A model generated the notes under the pieces. The model was not told the origin of the DNA, did not search any database, and saw only the letters and a list, made by a program, of their open reading frames with translations. Below, piece after piece: positions 58,596 through 64,000 of a stretch of 64,000 bases of DNA (position 1 is its first letter; each line of letters opens with the position of its first letter). Position numbers and translations under genes: made by a program. The DNA lies in NCBI GenBank assembly GCA_016169945.1, contig JADLSH010000113.1:1364001-1428000 (forward strand), given 5' to 3'. This DNA comes from Trachythela sp. YZ-2020. Taxonomy: Eukaryota > Cnidaria > Anthozoa > Malacalcyonacea > Clavulariidae.

Positions 58596-61500
58596 ATGGA
58601 GCTAAGAGTTGGCAATAAATACCGGCTTGGAAGAAAGATTGGTAGTGGTTCGTTTGGCGACATTTATCTTGGTAAGAAACATAAATTTCCAACGATGCTT
58701 ATAGCTTTTTCAACATAGCGTTGTCAAGTGACTTTCGTGGTATAAACAATTTTAAGCCTTTCAAAAATACTGTTTCCGTCGCTCCAAAAATACCTGCGGC
58801 GGAAAATATGAATGGTATATACATTAATGCAACTAGAAAAAAGATAAAAGGTGTATTAAAATTATTTGAAAGTGGAATTTTTTTATTTTCAACAGGGACA
58901 AGCATCGCCACAGCTGAGGAGGTCGCCATAAAACTAGAATGCGTCAAAACGAAACATCCTCAACTTCACATTGAAGCGAAATTTTACAAGATGATGCAAG
59001 GAGGAGGTTAGAAAATAATCCTTTAAAAAACCTTAAAATATTGTGGTTTTATTTATGTGCAATTGTGTCTTTTTACAGCATATTATTTGGGGCAAAATTG
59101 CCAAATATAAACATTACAATGTTAATGGTCAAAGCGAGCTGTTGTACAAACATGACTATATAATACCGATTGATACGGTTATTCCGGGCGTAAACCAATC
59201 TAAAACAAAATCTATTGTATCTCATTTTAAAGTGCTTATCCTCTTTCATAATTTAGTACAAGGATTTTGTAACGATCTCTCTTTAAGCATAACTTTTTCC
59301 CGTTTTTCTGCGGAAAAGCCCCCAAGGCCCAAACAAAAATATGTTTACATTTCATAAAAGCCTTGCTCCGGGGAAAAATAAAGAGATTACCAACACCAAC
59401 TAGTTTTAAAAATAAATCTGACTTTCATGTTCAGTGAGCGTAAAATTCCTGCAGAGCAATAAAGCACAGCTTGTGACAGATAGGTCATTTTAATATCACA
59501 ATAGTTTTATATGTTGCAAATATGTAAACATAGCGTCAATGAGTTGAAAAGTTGAAAATTTCCATATTATTAATTTCCGTACGTGTTGATTTGTATAAAA
59601 TACTGTTTTTATTGGCAAAAGTCTAGATTGCAATCTTATCTCCTTTTTTATTGCTAAACACAGTTGTTGATTTTTAAGCCAGGCATTAAGCTGTAGTGTG
59701 CCTTGATGTGCCTAACATTTACATTTTACTCTGTCTAACACCAGACGGTTTTACTCATCAAGTGGAAAGTGCTGGGCTGATTTATACCAGAGACAGATAA
59801 TCTGTCAAGACACATCTGTCTGACTAAAGAACTAGCTAGGATAGTACAAAAATATATTCTTGCTTTTAGAGCAAAAATCTGCACTGATTTTAGGTTTTTA
59901 CAGATGACCCATTTATACACAGACAAATTATCAGACAAGCTATCTTTTTTTTGCCCAAATTTGTCCAGAGAAATCATTTGTGTCTAGTATAAATCAGGCC
60001 ATCAATACGTTACACACAAAGACACATCACCTTGGTAAATAACTAAATAACCTCCTATAGCATTTAGCGAAATAAAACAGCCGCCATTTCAGCTGTGTTT
60101 CCACTTTGACAAAATTGAAGTTTCCTTGAAATTTTTCATGAAGAAAACCCTGAAACTAACTTTGTATTTCATATAGTGGGCATCCCAACAATAAAATGGT
60201 GTGGAACGGAAGGTGACTACAATGTCCTCGTTATGGAGTTACTTGGTCCGAGTCTTGAAGATCTTTTTAATTTCTGTGAGAGGAAGTTCACTCTGAAAAC
60301 TGTACTGCTTCTTGCAGACCAACTGGTTAGTGGTGTAACAAATGTTATTCTCGGACTGTATATGGGGTTCAGAAGACAATGGAGTGGGGCCATGGTCCAG
60401 TGCATGGGGCCATGGAGTGGGGTCATGGCCATCGTCTCATGTGAACATAATCTATGATTGAAATTGGTTGCACTTACCATTTATATCAAATCAATTTTTT
60501 GTTGTTCTACTAAAACATCCTTGTACATTGACTAACTCCTTTCGTCCATAGATAAGCAGAATAGAATACGTCCACAGTAAAAATTTCATCCATCGCGATG
60601 TCAAACCGGACAATTTCTTGATGGGCCTTAGCAAGAAAGGAAACCTCGTCTATATTATTGACTTTGGTTTGGCAAAGAAGTATCGAGATGCTCGGACACA
60701 TCAGCATATCCCGTACCGGGAGAACAAGAACCTCACCGGGACTGCAAGATACGCCAGTATAAATACACATTTAGGAATAGGTACATAGAAGTTAAAATAT
60801 ACTTTGTATATAATGTACTAGGTACTGTGATGAGACCATCTCATTTAGAAACTACAGTATTGAGCATAATAAAGTTTATATCAAGCTGCAATTTATACTT
60901 TTTAAACATTTAATGATTTTTTTCGTAGAACAAAGTCGCAGAGATGATCTCGAATCGCTGGGATATGTTTTAATGTATTTTAATCTGGGCAGCCTGCCTT
61001 GGCAAGGCTTAAAAGCTGCGACAAAGAAACAAAAATACGAGCGAATCAGTGAGAAGAAAATGTCGACACCGATTGAAGTTTTATGTAAAGGATTCCCAAG
61101 TATGGACATTTGTGTTCAATAAAAATTATAGGAAAATTAATTAGAATGAAAAGGAACAAATTAAAGTGCAACTTATCAGTTCTGAAGCGCATTCCCTGGA
61201 TAGCTCTATCAATTCTTAATTGCTCACTCAAGAAGTCCAGTAAGCGTTACTACTGGAGGATGGAGGATGTCGGCCCTGGGGAAAACCTATGACTGAGAAG
61301 AAATTATAATCAAATAAGTTCTGCATATTGCAGGAATTAAACCCCAGTCACAGAGATGAAATGCACATGAACTAACACCACTTTGACACCAATTCCCCAG
61401 CTTATTTTTCGATTTGCTTTGCGAGAAAACAATCCGATATTGGAAAGTATCAGCTTAAGCAATCATAGATTCTGTTCAGTTTTGATAGCAAGCTTTGGAT

Positions 61501-63011
61501 ATTAAATCATTCCTGTAGTGCTTAACATACTCCAAGCAGGATAAGCATCCACAACAGCTTATTGTTTAATACTACCTGCACCGGACACCCATTTGAGATA
61601 TAATTGCAGGTTATCACTCATGCTAAATTGTATAATTGTTATTTTTCTAGCGGAGTTTGCGACGTATGTAAATTATTGTCGTTCCTTGAGATTCGATGAC
61701 AAACCGGACTATGCCTACCTCAGACAATTATTCCGTAATTTATTTCACCGTCATGGCTATGCTTATGATTATATCTTTGATTGGAACCTACTAAAGATTG
61801 TAAGTTCAATCATATATCGTTGAGAATTCCAATTTACCTTTAGAGCCATGGGCAAAACATTGCTTTGCTCATCTTTGGGAGACATGGCTAGGAAACAATG
61901 TTTCCTGGTTTGTCCACCTTCGGGAAACATGGCTAGGAAACAATGTTTCCTGGTTTGTCCACCTTCGGGGAAACATGGCTAGGAAACAATGTTTCCTGGT
62001 TTGCCCACCTTCGGGAAACATGGCTAGGAAACAATGTTTCCTGGTTTGTCCACCTTCGGGAAACATGGCTAGGAAACAATGTTTCCTGGTTTGCCCACCT
62101 TTGGGAAACATGGCTAGGAAATAATGTTTCCTGGTTTGTCCACCTTTGGGAACATGGCCAGGAAACAATGTTTCCTCGTTTGCCCGTTCTGCTATTTGAA
62201 AAGCACCACTATCAAGTATCAAATTGTTTATCATTAAAGTGTATTAAAATGCTCAAATGTGTACATTTTTCATTTCTTTTTAGAATGGACGAGAGGACCT
62301 GTCAGCAGACAGATCACGTGATCGAGAGAGGGACAGAGAAGTACCAGCAGACAGACACCACCATGGTAGAAGTTCTGCAAACAGAGCTACCGTGGGAACT
62401 ACCGCTGCGCGACTCACCAGTGGTGTCACAGCTTCACCCGTTGGTAAGAACCTACACTTTCATATGACCTTCACCAAGCACCACAGATCTTCTCTGGACC
62501 AATAAGAGATGGCTCTTACTCCACCTTTAGGGAGAACAGAGCTGTCCAGTATAAATAAAGTTAGTTTAGCTTAGGCCTCCTCCTGTAGTAACAACCAATA
62601 AGAGATCACCCTACTGGACCTCTAGGGAGAACAGTTTAGAACTGATAGAGCTATCCTGTATAAATATAGTTACATTTCATTACACCGTCGTGTATAAACT
62701 ACCGCACCCCTAGCGTTAACACAACCAAAACCATTTCTCTTTTCATTTATTTAGCAGGTTCAAGGCCGGTTTCAAGAGGCGAAAGAGATCGACGGATTAG
62801 CATGCGACTTCATCGCGGTGGCGAGACAAGTGCTGCGGAGCATGCGCGTGGAGACCCATCACGCATGTCGGGCGTGCACACCCGCGCTTCGCTTGCAACC
62901 GGAAACACTTCGGGCATCCGTCGTATGGGCGGCTCGCGCGACAAGGGACTTGCGAACGATGATTTCGTACCACGGAGCTCGACGAGGCAATTACAGAGAA
63001 CCGCAAAATAA
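58596..63011 (+). CDS. CSNK1D/CSNK1E-like: Casein kinase 1 delta/epsilon, 8 exons, complete
   Basis: Exons 58596-58671, 58896-59006, 60177-60325, 60552-60780, 60929-61099, 61651-61799, 62284-62443, 62758-63011; 1,299 bases, 432 aa. Serine/threonine kinase acting on primed acidic sites in Wnt, circadian and cell-cycle control. Start [20 protein letters not shown] with the Gly loop at 16-21, Lys38 in [22 protein letters not shown] with Asp128, DFG with Asp149, the anion-site Arg178 in [26 protein letters not shown], and [18 protein letters not shown]. The C-terminal tail is Arg/Ser/Asp-rich with [16 protein letters not shown], the conserved autoinhibitory-tail motif of the delta/epsilon branch. 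The last intron ends tttagcag, a NAGNAG acceptor that could add one alanine. A possible polyadenylation signal is aataaa at 63341. Confidence 0.95.
59007..60176. other. Casein kinase 1 intron 2
   Basis: 1.17 kb of AT-rich intron with no exon. A plus-strand open frame at 59043-59357 has no family signature. No large repeat array, in contrast to the neighbouring genes. Confidence 0.5.
61190..61390 (-). repeat. Degraded single-unit SINE, reverse orientation
   Basis: ggatagctctatcaattctt, a truncated 114-bp unit, then the reversed linker and head (tattgcaggaattaaacccc; gagatgaaatgcacatgaac). It lies in CK1 intron 5. Confidence 0.65.
61865..62190. repeat. 45-bp minisatellite with internal hairpin (ggaaacaatgtttcc)
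   Basis: About seven units of gggaaacatggctaggaaac followed by aatgtttcctggtttgtccaccttc, each with the hairpin ggaaac-aat-gtttcc and gtcc/gccc variants. It lies in CK1 intron 6, about 90 bases before exon 7. Open frames on both strands ([20 protein letters not shown]) are by-products of a unit length divisible by three. Confidence 0.92.
62470..62685 (+). repeat. Two 114-bp SINE-body units, forward orientation
   Basis: gagctgtccagtataaataa and tagagctatcctgtataaat mark the units, placed in the last CK1 intron. Confidence 0.75.
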
Positions 63012-63024
63012 TTCGCGAATTGAT

Positions 63025-63225
63025 GGGTTTCAGTAAGCGTTAGAGGGCAGCAGATCGTAGGCAACTTCAGAACTGTTGACCACTTATAGGAGCAAGTGAA
63101 TACACTACACTTCTCAATGCAATGTCTTCTGCATATAATGAAAATCATTAACGTGATTTTCTCATTCTGACAACTGCCTGTTGAGTGTTGACCACCATTT
63201 GCTGTGCGATAGTGTTAGTGAAATC
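63025..63225. mobile_element. GGGCAGCAGAT MITE in the CK1 3' flank
   Basis: Left end tttcagtaagcgttagaggg and cagcagatcgtaggcaact, right end gttgaccaccatttgctgtg and agtgttagtgaaat. It begins 14 bases after the CK1 stop codon, so it likely forms part of the 3' UTR, as the copy after APC10 does. Confidence 0.75.
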
Positions 63226-63873
63226 CAACCTTTCTGGCGCTACAACGAAATGACGTTATTATGACGTATTACTTCATAGTGTATAAAATTTAGGGCGTAG
63301 AGATTAGCGAAAGACCTGCCGAATTGTGAATGTTTGTAAATACAATAAATGGATATAGATTCTATGTATTGTCTGGCTTTTGTTATATTGAACCGTTGGA
63401 AGCCCTGCTTAGTTATGCTGCAGAGGACCCAAAAAATCTGTGTGTTTAAATTGTAACTCTTGTCGACGTTTGAACAGTGTTATTAGTTGTTGTTTCTAGT
63501 TATTAGGGGGCTAAATACCCTGGGTACAAGGTTGGTTATTAGTATGGGACTTGTATGTTAAAAGGGCCCGCACTAATTGGTTTTAACTGTTGTGGTGTCC
63601 CCGCCATTTGTCAGTCGTCACTAGTTTTGTATTGTCTTGTGTATTGTATTGTATTGTTTTGTTTAGTAAATGCATGCACATGTAATTCGTGTAATTTTAT
63701 CATTTGACTATGTTCTGTCTACCCAGTTTATCTATACAGATCAGTGTTTGTCCTAGAGCGCTGACCGCGCTTTCCGCAATCATCCACAGAGCCTGGGCAC
63801 TAGTGTTTTTGTTTTGAAATTTTTGATATTTTTAGGCAAAATTTGAAAAGTTTATAACTTGAAAAGCTGTTCA
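63226..63873. other. CK1 3' flank and upstream region of the next gene
   Basis: Holds aataaatgg (63341), a short (tattg)n run at 63630-63660 and an AT-rich leader before the ATG at 63874. No exon seen. Two genes in the same orientation may be separated here by less than 600 bp. Confidence 0.4.
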
Positions 63874-64000
63874 ATGCCTTTGTTTAAAAGAAAAGGCAAA
63901 GTTCCTGCACGAAATATAGAGGCTGGGGCCTCAACAATAAGTGTAAAAGATCTAGATGACACGGATAGAGAAAGCGGGACGATTAAACTAAATTTGGGAG
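63874..64000 (+). CDS. Unrecognised N-terminus, truncated by the window edge
   Basis: ATG followed by 42 open codons without stop: MPLFKRKGKVPARNIEAGAS, then ISVKDLDDTDRESG. Basic start, then an acidic stretch; no signal peptide or domain recognised. An in-frame leader stop cannot be judged reliably. It may be exon 1 of the next gene on the plus strand. Function unknown. Confidence 0.4.
   Translation, partial: MPLFKRKGKVPARNIEAGASTISVKDLDDTDRESGTIKLNLG

Noticed and set aside
60217..60480. Minus-strand 87-residue frame over CK1 exon 3
   Set aside because: Antisense shadow of the kinase exon plus a ggccatgg-rich intronic repeat.

Overview
This is a eukaryotic window from an animal nuclear genome. 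Genes are split by many GT-AG introns, the DNA is AT-rich, and introns and intergenic DNA are packed with SINEs, MITEs and minisatellites. The protein families (polycystin-1-like receptor/channel with a WSC domain, DHX40 helicase, casein kinase 1 delta/epsilon, APC10, an unconventional myosin) fit an early-branching metazoan, and a cnidarian is my best guess. The taxon is inference only. I found no bacterial features, CRISPR array or operon.

Layout: (1) 374-1087, minus strand: two exons of an unconventional myosin N-terminus whose gene runs off the left edge. (2) 3174-3737, plus: complete, intronless APC10 (ANAPC10). (3) 6985-41689, minus: a polycystin-1-like gene that I could assemble exon by exon into 32 exons and about 2,800 codons with all phases consistent: signal peptide, WSC, about four PKD domains, REJ-like region, GAIN/GPS, PLAT, eleven membrane helices with the polycystin domain and a pore-like loop, and a C-terminal coiled coil. 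(4) 41690-48705: repeat-rich intergenic DNA with one orphan exon-like ORF near 46.7-46.9 kb. (5) 48706-57258, minus: DHX40-type DEAH helicase, 15 exons, about 777 aa, whose C-terminus reads through SINE sequence. (6) 58596-63011, plus: casein kinase 1 delta/epsilon, 8 exons, 432 aa, divergent from DHX40 across about 1.3 kb. (7) 63874-64000, plus: possible first coding exon of a further gene, cut by the window edge.

The dominant non-coding theme is a 114-bp unit found as single copies or long arrays in both orientations at about 18 places. At several sites it is attached to a tRNA-like head (A/B-box-like motifs), so I read it as a tRNA-derived SINE whose body has expanded in tandem. A second SINE-like family with a different tRNA-like head is also present. 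Around them sit many short inverted-repeat elements (Tc1/mariner-, hAT- and Harbinger-like by their ends and target duplications), a 5'-truncated LINE with a 44-bp direct repeat that duplicates a splice donor, a 602-bp near-perfect palindrome, and minisatellites of 4-5, 10, 17, 29, 45 and about 80 bp. Most minisatellites lie in introns.

The genes do not form an obvious pathway: they cover cell-cycle ubiquitination (APC10), receptor/channel signalling (polycystin-1-like), RNA remodelling (DHX40) and circadian/Wnt/cell-cycle phosphorylation (CK1). Exon boundaries were worked out by eye from splice signals, reading-frame phase and remembered family features, and no search was run.
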